Source: Patescibacteria group bacterium
GTDB lineage: Bacteria > Patescibacteriota > Gracilibacteria > UM-FILTER-43-11
Direction: 5' to 3'
Assembly (NCBI GenBank): GCA_029260985.1
Contig: JAJDCE010000036.1
Span: forward strand, 1-33,343
DNA: 33,343 bases
In this document: positions 21,914 to 29,475 of the stretch, one piece after another
Numbering within the stretch: position 1 is the stretch's first letter
Layout of the letters: every line of letters begins with the position of its first letter
Translations under genes and position numbers: made by a program
The notes under the pieces: generated by a model
Seen by the model: only the letters and a program-made list of their open reading frames with translations
Told to the model about the DNA's origin: nothing
Database searches by the model: none

Positions 21914-22987
21914 ATGAACAACTACAAACGAATCGTAATCAAAATAGGCACAAACGTAATCACCAAAGAGGACGGCCTTTTGGATAACAAGGTAATGAAG
22001 GGGCTTGTTTCTCAGATGGTTGAACTTAAAAAGTCCGGTGTGGATGTTGTTTTGGTTTCTTCCGGCGCCATGGGGGCAGGCCGCCCACTTGTAAGGCTTA
22101 AGCAGAAAGTCAGCCGGATTCTGGAAAGGCAGATTTTAGCCTCTGTAGGCCAAACACGGCTGATGAATCGTTATGATGAACTGCTATCCGCACATAGCTT
22201 TTTATGCGCACAGGTACTTGCAACCAAAGAAGATTTTCGGGATCGCAAACATTATCTGAACATGAAGAACTGCCTGGAGGGCTTGCTCCACGACCAGATC
22301 ATCCCCATCATCAACGAAAACGATGTAATATCGGTAGATGAGCTGATGTTTACGGATAATGATGAATTGGCAGGTTTACTGGCCTCGATGCTGAACGTTG
22401 ATGCCTTAATTGTTTTGACCAACGTGGACGGAGTTTTGGATTGCAGTAAAAAGGGAGCAAAAGTAATCTCCGAGGTCGATCACAAAAAGGCTAACGTGTT
22501 TTCGTGCATCACTCCGGAAAAATCTTCTTTCGGACGGGGAGGAATGCTGACCAAATGCCGGATCGCGGAACGAATGTCCCAAGTCGGGATCACCACACAC
22601 ATCGCAAATGGTAAAACAAAGTCCGTAGTAGTTGATATTTTGAAGGGTAAAAAGATTGGAACCAAATTCCTTCCACAAAAAAAGGTATCAGGAGTCAAAA
22701 AATGGATTGCTCATGCTGGAGGGCAGGAAAAAGGTGAAGTGATTATAGACGACCGCGCCTCCGAAATTCTCATGTCCGATGACAAAGCAGTCAGCCTTCT
22801 GCCTGTCGGAATCACAGAAGTATCAGGTAAATTCGAAAAAGGTGATATTATTCGCATCAGAAACGTCAGCGGCAAAAAAATCGGCCTTGGCGTCGCCCAG
22901 TACAGCTCTAAAAAAGCTAAAGAGTTTATCGGAAAGAAGGGCAAGAAACCTCTTGTGCATTATGATTATTTATTTATAAATTACTAG
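21914..22987 (+). CDS. proB: Glutamate 5-kinase with PUA domain
   Basis: Catalyses the first step of proline synthesis, ATP-dependent phosphorylation of glutamate. The 357 residues have the amino acid kinase domain (KIGTNVITKEDG; VLVSSGAMGAGR; SVGQTRLMNRYDELL; INENDVISVDELMFTDNDELAG; LTNVDGVLD; GRGGMLTKCRIAERM) and a C-terminal PUA domain from about residue 267 (GEVIIDDRASEIL; GDIIRIRN; GLGVAQYSS). Proline feedback normally acts on the kinase domain. It is followed 150 bp later by proC in the same direction, with a repeat-filled spacer. Confidence 0.97.
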   Translation: MNNYKRIVIKIGTNVITKEDGLLDNKVMKGLVSQMVELKKSGVDVVLVSSGAMGAGRPLVRLKQKVSRILERQILASVGQTRLMNRYDELLSAHSFLCAQVLATKEDFRDRKHYLNMKNCLEGLLHDQIIPIINENDVISVDELMFTDNDELAGLLASMLNVDALIVLTNVDGVLDCSKKGAKVISEVDHKKANVFSCITPEKSSFGRGGMLTKCRIAERMSQVGITTHIANGKTKSVVVDILKGKKIGTKFLPQKKVSGVKKWIAHAGGQEKGEVIIDDRASEILMSDDKAVSLLPVGITEVSGKFEKGDIIRIRNVSGKKIGLGVAQYSSKKAKEFIGKKGKKPLVHYDYLFINY

Positions 22988-23127
22988 GAGTTCAAATTGG
23001 TGCTCAAATGGGAGCTCAAATTGGGGTAAGTAGACTTACAGTAAAACTGACCCCCAATGTGAGCCCCGCGCCAAAGGCTTTGAGCGGAGTCGAAAAGACG
23101 AAGGAGCAGAGCCCCAATGTGAGCCCT
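22988..23127. repeat. Facing repeat arrays with embedded REP-like unit between proB and proC
   Basis: Three units of the type GCTCAAATTGGG lie at 22988-23026, starting right after the proB stop. The inverted form CCCCAATGTGAGCCC occurs at about 23050-23065 and again at 23111-23126. In between are the palindrome GTAAGT-AG-ACTTAC (23026-23039) and a CTTTGAGCGGAGTCGAA element (23079-23095) like the dispersed CTGAGCGGAGTCGAAGG repeat. Confidence 0.8.
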
Positions 23128-23137
23128 AATATGAAAT

Positions 23138-23923
23138 ATGGACAAAAAAATAGGAATCATCGGCGCAGGCAACATGGGTAGCGTGTTCTACAAAGGCTTA
23201 TCTAAAATAGTGGATGAGGAAAACCTGTATATCTGCGATACGAATCAGGGCAAGCTTGAGGAATTAGGCGTAAAAAATACATTTGCAGATGCGGGAGAGA
23301 TGCTCAAAGAAGTGGATGTTGTGATACTGGCCATAAAGCCCCAGTCTTTTGAGGAATTTAAAAAGAGCCTCAAAGTACATCTCGATTACAAACTCCTCAT
23401 ATCCATTATGGCAGGCATTTCCGTAGAACGTTTAGAAGAAACCGGTGCAAAACGCATCATCCGCGCCATGCCAAACCTGCCGGTGCAGGTAAAAAAGGGT
23501 GTGGTCGGCTGGTTCACATCGGAAGGGATTGATGATACTGACAAAGAGATAGTAAAAAAACTATTCAGCGCATTCGGTTACGCGCCTGAACTGACTAATG
23601 AAAGCATGATTGACGCCATCACTGTTTTAAGCGGCTCCGGCCCGGCGTATTACTTCTTGCTCGCCGAGTTTTTGTCCGACAAAGCCGTATCCCTCGGTTT
23701 CAGTGACGAGGAAGCTCGTAAGATTACTGAAGCAACATTAGAAGGTAGCGCGGAACTTTTGAAAAAGGGCGATAAATCCGCAAGGGAGTGGCGATACGCG
23801 GTTACATCAAAAGGCGGAGTTACGGAAGCTGTAGTCGACTCGCTTACCGAAGCTGGTTTTGGGGAGATTTTTGATAAGGCGGTGGAGGAGGGGATTGGGA
23901 GGAGTGAGGGGTTGGGTGGGTGA
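23138..23923 (+). CDS. proC: Pyrroline-5-carboxylate reductase
   Basis: Reduces pyrroline-5-carboxylate to proline with NAD(P)H, the last step of the pathway begun by ProB and ProA. The 261 residues show the Rossmann start (KIGIIGAGNMGSVFYKGL), DVVILAIKPQSF, ISIMAGIS, RAMPNLPVQVKKGV and the signature dimer region (AITVLSGSGPAYYFLLAEFL ... TSKGGVTEAVV). The C-terminus ends in a Gly-rich LGG before a TGA stop. It is preceded by the repeat-filled spacer after proB, with an ATG start and no Shine-Dalgarno. Confidence 0.97.
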   Translation: MDKKIGIIGAGNMGSVFYKGLSKIVDEENLYICDTNQGKLEELGVKNTFADAGEMLKEVDVVILAIKPQSFEEFKKSLKVHLDYKLLISIMAGISVERLEETGAKRIIRAMPNLPVQVKKGVVGWFTSEGIDDTDKEIVKKLFSAFGYAPELTNESMIDAITVLSGSGPAYYFLLAEFLSDKAVSLGFSDEEARKITEATLEGSAELLKKGDKSAREWRYAVTSKGGVTEAVVDSLTEAGFGEIFDKAVEEGIGRSEGLGG

Positions 23924-24007
23924 GGGGGATGCTTTGTGTAATAGTGAGTTGTGTGAAATAATGAAAAGTTATATAGTATCTATTGTAATTTTTAAAAAAT
24001 AATTTTA

Positions 24008-25750
24008 ATGATTAGACCTGAAAAGAAAACCATTGAAGGCATTTTAAAGGGGAGTGATTCCCAATTTTCTGTACCCTCATATCAAAGAAGTTTTGACTGG
24101 GGTAAGAGTGAGTTGCAGGAACTCATTGATGACTTAAGAGAAACAAAAGACTCAGACAATAAGGAGCTCTTTTTAGGCAACTTTATTTTCGACATTTCCG
24201 ATAAAAAAAATATCAAGATCGTTGATGGGCAGCAAAGACTTACAACTATATCAATAATATTAATTGCACTTCGTGAGCATGCTAAGAAAATAAATGAATC
24301 AGAATTTGCAGGAGAATTGCAAAACTTAATATCAATGAGCTCAGCCTGGAGTGATAAAACTGGAAATAAAATTAAAGTTTCCGAAAATATTAGGGATGTA
24401 TTTGAGTTTATATCTGATAGAGAATGGAATGGAGATTTTCCAGATAAAATTGATGAAAAATCTGTAAAAAGGCAGGTAAACAAAATTAAGCCAATTTTTA
24501 CCTATGTTTTAGATGAGCTATCAAAGTACAGCAAAGAGAGCTTAGAAGGTTTTACGCGCACATTGTTATACTCATATGTAATCGTTATTGAAGTTGAGAA
24601 TACTGAAGATGTATTTTCAATCTTTGAGCGAACAAATGCTCGCGGGCTAGATTTAAACATAGGTGACTTACTAAAAAATTATATTTTTTCACATGGAATC
24701 AAAGAGTTTGAGGGAAGATGGAATGAAATTATTGAAAATGCAGAAAGTTCACTACAGAGAATGTTAAAATATTTTTGGATTTCGCAAAAAGGTCATATAC
24801 AACAATCAAATCTTTATAAAAATTTAAAAAAACATGGTAAGGAGCTTGGAATAGACCAATTTGTTGGTGATCTTTATTCCTTTTCTAGATATTACAAAGT
24901 TGTCCAGTCACAAGATCCTGATCTCACTAGGGACTGGCTAGAAGAAATTGGACTTACTTCATTGTCAAGTAATGAGGATCATTATAGAAGGGTTAATCGT
25001 GTGTTTCAGGCTCTAAAATTATTTAGAGTTACGCAGGCTTATCCATTAATCTTCTCAATCTTTAAATTTTATCAGAATAGTAAAAGTAGTAGCTACAAAA
25101 ATTTGTTTAAAGCACTGGAAACCCTAGAAAACTTTCATTTTGTTAATAATGTAATTTCAGGAAGAATCGGTAATGAAGTTGAAAAATATTATGCAGAAAG
25201 TGCTAAACGTTTTTATGAGAGCCAAGAAGATTTTACAAAGATAATTACTGAATTTATTAACGGCTTAAAAAAGAAAAAGGCACATAAGGACGAATTTATA
25301 GCTAATTTTGTTGAAAATGTCACCTATGATAGCATTCCTTTGATCAACTATATTTATGACCGAATAAATAATTTCGAAACAAAAGGCGCACAACGAGTTG
25401 ATATTTATACTCCTGAAAAAGATATAAAAAGGCGTAACTTCAATATCGAACATATTCTTCCTCAGAGCTCAAAAAGTAACTACGAAGAGGATGAAGAAAT
25501 AGAATGCTTTGATAAAATTGGTAATCTATTGGTAATGTCTAGACACTCTAATTCAGAATTTCAGGATAAAGAGCCTTCTGAAAAGTTTGAAATTATCGAA
25601 TTAGATCCAAAACATACCGCCAACCTCAGATATCTAAATGTCTTTATTAAGGAATACAAAAAAGAGGCTGAAAATTGGGACTTTTTAACAATCAAAGAAA
25701 GGTCAAAAAAAATTGCTGAAAATGGGTTTGAAAAAATATGGGGTTTTTAA
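24008..25750 (+). CDS. DUF262/DUF1524 protein, GmrSD-like type IV restriction endonuclease
   Basis: The 580-residue protein has the two-domain plan of GmrSD enzymes, which cut phage DNA carrying modified cytosines. The N-terminal DUF262 (ParB/sulfiredoxin-like NTPase) carries VPSYQRSFDW (22-31), IVDGQQRLTT (71-80) and FERTNARGLDL (207-217). The C-terminal DUF1524 His-Me/HNH-like nuclease has IEHILPQS (His482), then IGNLLVMSRHSNSEFQDK (503-520). The middle is helical. The gene is clearly AT-richer than the proline genes around it and uses more AAA, ATA and TTA codons, a sign of recent transfer. It lies alone, 84 bp after proC, with no other restriction or methyltransferase gene. The exact target cannot be read from sequence. 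Confidence 0.9.
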   Translation: MIRPEKKTIEGILKGSDSQFSVPSYQRSFDWGKSELQELIDDLRETKDSDNKELFLGNFIFDISDKKNIKIVDGQQRLTTISIILIALREHAKKINESEFAGELQNLISMSSAWSDKTGNKIKVSENIRDVFEFISDREWNGDFPDKIDEKSVKRQVNKIKPIFTYVLDELSKYSKESLEGFTRTLLYSYVIVIEVENTEDVFSIFERTNARGLDLNIGDLLKNYIFSHGIKEFEGRWNEIIENAESSLQRMLKYFWISQKGHIQQSNLYKNLKKHGKELGIDQFVGDLYSFSRYYKVVQSQDPDLTRDWLEEIGLTSLSSNEDHYRRVNRVFQALKLFRVTQAYPLIFSIFKFYQNSKSSSYKNLFKALETLENFHFVNNVISGRIGNEVEKYYAESAKRFYESQEDFTKIITEFINGLKKKKAHKDEFIANFVENVTYDSIPLINYIYDRINNFETKGAQRVDIYTPEKDIKRRNFNIEHILPQSSKSNYEEDEEIECFDKIGNLLVMSRHSNSEFQDKEPSEKFEIIELDPKHTANLRYLNVFIKEYKKEAENWDFLTIKERSKKIAENGFEKIWGF

Positions 25751-25802
25751 AAATTATAACTTACTAGAAGGGATACTTTTCATTACATCGTCCAACTAAA
25801 CG

Positions 25803-25889
25803 TTATTATACGCAGTCATCCCCACCCAAACACCCTCCTCAAAAAATAAAGGATATGCTATTTTGTCATTGCTTTAAAATAACCCAATA
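25803..25889 (+). repeat. 87-bp direct repeat, copy 1 (upstream of the SDR gene)
   Basis: About 85 percent identical to 27131-27217, with 30 consecutive identical bases at 25840-25869. It contains an extended -10 (TG-C-TATTTT) and ends 23 bp before the SDR start codon, so it probably holds the promoter. Confidence 0.8.
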
Positions 25890-25912
25890 CTGGTAAATTT
25901 AACTAAGGTAAT

Positions 25913-26668
25913 ATGAAAAATGAAAACTATACGCTGATCACCGGCGCCAGTTCCGGCATTGGCGAAGCCTGTGCAATTGCATTGGCAAGGGATGGGCATA
26001 ATCTCATTTTACCTGCACGAAGAAAGGAGAAGCTTGAAGACCTCAAGACCAAACTGGAAAAAGAATATAATGTCGCAGTATTAGTCTACAAAGTCGACTT
26101 AGGGAACATCGAAGAAATTGAGAGCTTTTTCAATGAGATAAAAGGGCAAAAAATCAATGTGCTCATCAATAACGCCGGCCTCGCTCTGGGTAAGGCCTCC
26201 TTCGAAGACAGCGAATGGGAAGACCTTAACAGGGTGATTGATATTAATATTAAAGCATTTACTAAAGTAGCTCAGCTCGCAATACCACACCTAAAAGAAA
26301 CGAATGGTCATATAGTTAATGTCAGTTCGATTTCAGGCATTGAGGCGTATGAAGGAGGATCAGTTTACTGTGGAAGTAAAGCCTACGTAAAAATGATCAG
26401 TAAAGCATTACGTATCGATTTAATGGGAACCGGAGTTCGTGTCACAGACATAGCCCCAGGCCTGGTTGATACGGAGTTTGCAACCGTTCGCTTCAAAGGC
26501 GACAAGACCAAGGCCGATTCAGTTTATGAAGGTTTTACACCGCTATTTGCAAAGGACATTGCCGATACCATTGCCTTTACCCTCTCCCGACCGAAAAACG
26601 TAAACCTCGAATACATCCTTATCATGCCAACCGCACAAGCTAGTGCAACGCGTATTGCTAAAAGCTAG
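25913..26668 (+). CDS. Short-chain dehydrogenase/reductase (YdfG-like)
   Basis: This is a classical SDR of 251 residues. It shows the nucleotide-binding TGASSGIG (10-17), an arginine after strand 2 (LPARRKEKL) that suggests NADP, NNAG, the IVNVSSISG serine, and the catalytic YCGSK (Tyr-x3-Lys). The overall pattern (APGLVDTEF, then a C-terminal SRPKNVNLEYILIMPT) is that of YdfG-type 3-hydroxy acid dehydrogenases acting on serine or similar compounds, though the physiological substrate is uncertain. It lies between two copies of an 87-bp direct repeat, together with the next gene, inside the split proline cluster. A weak AAGGT Shine-Dalgarno-like word precedes the ATG, one of the few in the window. 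Confidence 0.92.
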   Translation: MKNENYTLITGASSGIGEACAIALARDGHNLILPARRKEKLEDLKTKLEKEYNVAVLVYKVDLGNIEEIESFFNEIKGQKINVLINNAGLALGKASFEDSEWEDLNRVIDINIKAFTKVAQLAIPHLKETNGHIVNVSSISGIEAYEGGSVYCGSKAYVKMISKALRIDLMGTGVRVTDIAPGLVDTEFATVRFKGDKTKADSVYEGFTPLFAKDIADTIAFTLSRPKNVNLEYILIMPTAQASATRIAKS

Positions 26669-26772
26669 CGGCATAAATTTTTGATAAGGCATTCGATAAT
26701 AATTAGTTGTAGTACATATTTTATAGCCTTTAGTTTTAACTTAAAATAAAATAATCTACTTAAAAAGAAATC

Positions 26773-27102
26773 ATGAAAGAAATATTTGATGCCATAGACA
26801 GAACTTGCGTTGAGCCTGCAAAAGACATGGGAGATTGTAGAAATAGACGAATAAGAATATTTGCCAACGGAGATGTTGTAGAAAGATACACACGACTGGG
26901 AATGAGAGCAGGTCCACATTGGGCCAAAGTAGAAACAAACGAGCGAGCATTTTTCTTCTCAGAAACGGCAAATTTAGGTTGTACAATCGCTCAACGCAAA
27001 GATGGCACTCTTACTTTCATACCGCCAGATAGAGACATAGAAGATCTTGGAATAATAACCAGATATTTTATTGAAAAAGAATTAATGACTAAAGGGCGAT
27101 AG
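26773..27102 (+). CDS. Hypothetical protein, 109 residues
   Basis: I do not recognise this family. The protein is soluble and mixed alpha/beta, with DCRNRRIRIFANGDVVERYTR near residue 21, three cysteines (13, 22, 70) and a polar C-terminus. Codon use and AT content are similar to the preceding DUF262 gene and unlike proA. It is in the same direction as the SDR and inside the 87-bp direct repeats. Confidence 0.65.
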   Translation: MKEIFDAIDRTCVEPAKDMGDCRNRRIRIFANGDVVERYTRLGMRAGPHWAKVETNERAFFFSETANLGCTIAQRKDGTLTFIPPDRDIEDLGIITRYFIEKELMTKGR

Positions 27103-27130
27103 CCACAAAAATACGCCCTGCAGCTATCCC

Positions 27131-27217
27131 TTATTATTCGTAGCCATTCTCAACCAAACCCCCTCCCCAAAAAATAAAGGATATGCTATTTTGTCATAGC
27201 TCGTAAATAACCCATTA
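27131..27217 (+). repeat. 87-bp direct repeat, copy 2 (upstream of proA)
   Basis: This is the counterpart of 25803-25889. The copy runs up to the proA start codon. The extended -10 TG-C-TATTTT is at 27184-27192, which would give a proA leader of only about 15-20 nt. Confidence 0.8.
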
Positions 27218-28467
27218 TGCCCGACATAAACACAAACCTCGCAGCCACCCAAAAAGCCAGCAGAACACTGGTAAATCTGGATGAAGAAAAGATAAACAAA
27301 GTCCTCCTCGATTTAGCCGACCATCTTTTAACCGAAACCGACGGAATTTTAGCTGAGAACCGGAAAGATCTGGACAAGATGGACGAAAGCGACCCCAAAT
27401 ACGACCGCCTAAAGCTGACGAAAGAGAGATTGGAAGGTATCGCGTCGGACATCCGAAACGTAGCAAATTTGGACTACCCTGTAGGCAGGGTTTTGGAGGA
27501 AAAGACATTGGAAAACGGGCTTAAGCTCTCCAAAATCACAGTGCCCCTGGGAGTTATCGGAATCATTTACGAAGCACGGCCAAACGTGACCTTCGATGTA
27601 TTCTCCTTATGCTTCAAATCCGGAAACGCCTGTGTTTTAAAGGGCGGAAGTGACGCCCATTCATCGAACACAAAAATTGTTCAGCTAATCCAGTCAGTAC
27701 TCAAAAAACATGAACTGGATGAGAACATAATCTACCTGGCCCCAAGCGAACGTGAAGCCGTAAAAGACATCCTGAGCGCCAATGATTATATCGACGTCAT
27801 CATCCCAAGAGGAAGCCAGAATCTCATCAGTTTTGTCAGAGAAAACGCCACCATCCCGGTAATAGAAACAGGGGCGGGGATTGTACATACTTATTTAGCA
27901 AATTCAGGTGATTTTGAAAAAGCAAAAGCAATCATTCTGAATGCCAAAACTAGAAGGCCAAGTGTCTGCAATGCTTTAGACACTCTGCTTTATGACGAGG
28001 AACAGATTTACACCTTATATGATTTACTGAAGCCATTAGAAGAAAAAAAGGTTGAGCTATACGTTGATCCACCGACATACAGTGAGCTGGAAGGGAAATA
28101 TGATGATGCATTGTTGAATAGAGAATCAGATGAGAGTCGCGGAAGAGAGTTTTTATCTTTGAAAATGTCGATTTACATGATGCCGACTGTTGTAGAAGCT
28201 GTCGATTTTATTAATAGATTTGGATCTGGGCATAGCGAAGCGATAATTTCGGAAGATGAGTCTGAAATTGAATATTTCCTCAACAACGTCGACGCAGCCT
28301 GCGTATACGCCAATACCTCCACCGCCTTCACCGACGGCGCCCAATTCGGCATGGGCGCGGAAATAGGGATAAGTACCCAAAAACTCCACGCCCGCGGCCC
28401 AATGGCCCTTAATGAACTGACCAGCTATAAGTGGATTGTGAGGGGGGAAGGGCAGGTGAGAGAATAA
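27217..28467 (+). CDS. proA: Glutamate-5-semialdehyde dehydrogenase (gamma-glutamyl phosphate reductase)
   Basis: Reduces gamma-glutamyl phosphate to glutamate semialdehyde, which cyclises to the ProC substrate. The 416 residues match the family length. Landmarks are [19 protein letters not shown], the [16 protein letters not shown] cofactor region, [21 protein letters not shown], the catalytic Cys251 in [15 protein letters not shown], and the C-terminal [22 protein letters not shown]. It is separated from proB and proC by the DUF262, SDR and 109-residue genes. Its promoter is in the 87-bp repeat that it shares with the SDR gene. Confidence 0.97.
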   Translation: MPDINTNLAATQKASRTLVNLDEEKINKVLLDLADHLLTETDGILAENRKDLDKMDESDPKYDRLKLTKERLEGIASDIRNVANLDYPVGRVLEEKTLENGLKLSKITVPLGVIGIIYEARPNVTFDVFSLCFKSGNACVLKGGSDAHSSNTKIVQLIQSVLKKHELDENIIYLAPSEREAVKDILSANDYIDVIIPRGSQNLISFVRENATIPVIETGAGIVHTYLANSGDFEKAKAIILNAKTRRPSVCNALDTLLYDEEQIYTLYDLLKPLEEKKVELYVDPPTYSELEGKYDDALLNRESDESRGREFLSLKMSIYMMPTVVEAVDFINRFGSGHSEAIISEDESEIEYFLNNVDAACVYANTSTAFTDGAQFGMGAEIGISTQKLHARGPMALNELTSYKWIVRGEGQVRE

Positions 28468-28468
28468 A

Positions 28469-28568
28469 CGCAGAATAAGGATTTATATGATTAGCTGATT
28501 CACTTTGATGTATTGAGCTTCAGCACAGTCATCTTGACCATCAGTTAATCTGCGTAATCCTTGTCCAG
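28469..28568. repeat. Imperfect palindromic element after proA
   Basis: CGCAGAATAAGGATTTATATG on the left (from 28472) faces AATCTGCGTAATCCTTGTCC on the right (28546-28565), and GATTAGCTGAT faces ATCAGTTAATC. The words resemble those of the 20279-20413 palindrome, so both may belong to one dispersed family. The rest of the spacer up to 28622 is AT-rich, with a possible ATGCTAAAT -10. Confidence 0.65.
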
Positions 28569-28622
28569 ATAAGGGGGTAATGGAAGGTGCTTTAAATGCA
28601 AAATAATAAAATGCTAAATTGA

Positions 28623-29096
28623 ATGCGAAATCAGAAATCCGAAATCAGAAATGATGTATACATCCTCCTCAACAACATCCGCTCCCTACACAACGTAGGA
28701 TCCATTTTCCGTACGTCAGACGGCGCTGGTGTTAAAAAACTGTTTCTCTGTGGCCAAACCGGCTATCCTCCGCGGGAGGAGATAGCAAAAACCGCACTCG
28801 GCGCGGAAGAGATAGTTCCGTGGGAATATTACATCGACCCCATCGACTGCATTAAAAAGTTAAAGAAAGAGGGAATCCAAATAGTGGCGCTGGAGCAGAC
28901 CAGTAAGAGCATCGATTACAAAAAACTGAAACCAAAATACCCCATCTGCCTAGTGGTCGGACACGAAATTGATGGTGTATCGAAGGAAATTCTAGAATTA
29001 TGCGATGAGGCCATCGAAATCCCCATGCACGGCGAAAAACAGTCATTGAATGTCAGCGTAGCTTTCGGCATCGCTATTTATGAATTAGCTAAATAG
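28623..29096 (+). CDS. SpoU-family RNA 2'-O-methyltransferase (TrmL/TrmH-like)
   Basis: Transfers methyl groups from SAM to a ribose in tRNA or rRNA using a trefoil-knot fold. At 157 residues it is the catalytic core only, the length of TrmL. Motif 1 is NNIRSLHNVGSIFRTSDGAG, motif 2 is ICLVVGHEIDGVSKEIL, and motif 3 is IEIPMHGEKQSLNVSVAFGIAIYE. The N-terminal substrate-binding domain of longer TrmH/RlmB proteins is absent. The first ten codons are a 14-bp tandem repeat (28624-28651) and contribute a polar tail before the conserved VYILLNN. Which RNA is modified cannot be told. Confidence 0.92.
   Translation: MRNQKSEIRNDVYILLNNIRSLHNVGSIFRTSDGAGVKKLFLCGQTGYPPREEIAKTALGAEEIVPWEYYIDPIDCIKKLKKEGIQIVALEQTSKSIDYKKLKPKYPICLVVGHEIDGVSKEILELCDEAIEIPMHGEKQSLNVSVAFGIAIYELAK
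28624..28651 (+). repeat. 14-bp tandem repeat at the start of the trmL-like gene
   Basis: Two near-exact copies of the type CGAAATCAGAAATC cover codons 2-10 of the gene. This is the same type of array as in the spacers, but it lies inside the reading frame. Confidence 0.75.
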
Positions 29097-29116
29097 AAAA
29101 ATAGTAAAATAGAACA

Positions 29117-29374
29117 TTAAGACTGAAGTCGTCTGCTTTCAATAAATATATGAGTATAGAGGTGGTTTACAAACTCTTCAGAGAGCTCATTGTCTTTCGC
29201 CATTTTCTTTAGCATGGCTCTGACTTCTTCCTCACGTTCCTTATCCTGAATCGGTAAGCCGAATTCCTTCTTTGAGTTCCCAATTTCCAGAGAGAGTTTC
29301 ATTCGCTTTCCCAAAAGCTCAATCAACTCCTTATCAATGACTTCAATTTGGTGACGAATTTCATCCATAAGCAA
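29117..29374 (-). CDS. Chorismate mutase, AroQ type
   Basis: Converts chorismate to prephenate for phenylalanine and tyrosine. The 85 residues give the all-helical AroQ fold with the catalytic set in place: Arg7, Arg24, Lys35, Asp44, Arg47 and Glu48. A second in-frame ATG at 29368 would drop two residues. No other aromatic pathway gene is nearby, as often happens in reduced genomes. It is convergent with the trmL-like gene (20-bp gap with AATAGAA words) and divergent from the next gene. Confidence 0.92.
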   Translation of the reverse strand: MLMDEIRHQIEVIDKELIELLGKRMKLSLEIGNSKKEFGLPIQDKEREEEVRAMLKKMAKDNELSEEFVNHLYTHIFIESRRLQS

Positions 29375-29433
29375 TTCAAATTTAGATTATTTACCTCACC
29401 TATTCTAAACTAAAACAACATTTGATTAAAGGG

Positions 29434-29462
29434 TTACAAAGTGATAAAGTACATGTTGTAAT
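29434..29462 (+). promoter_or_regulatory. Promoter of the coiled-coil protein gene
   Basis: TTACAA and TGTAAT are spaced by 17 bp, with TG one base before the -10. The start point falls about 7 nt before the ATG at 29476, so the mRNA may be nearly leaderless. Confidence 0.6.
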
Positions 29463-29475
29463 CTTATTTTTAGCT

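Noticed and set aside
344-23127. CRISPR arrays
   Set aside because: Repeat units are 7-14 bp with no unique spacers between them, and no cas gene is present.
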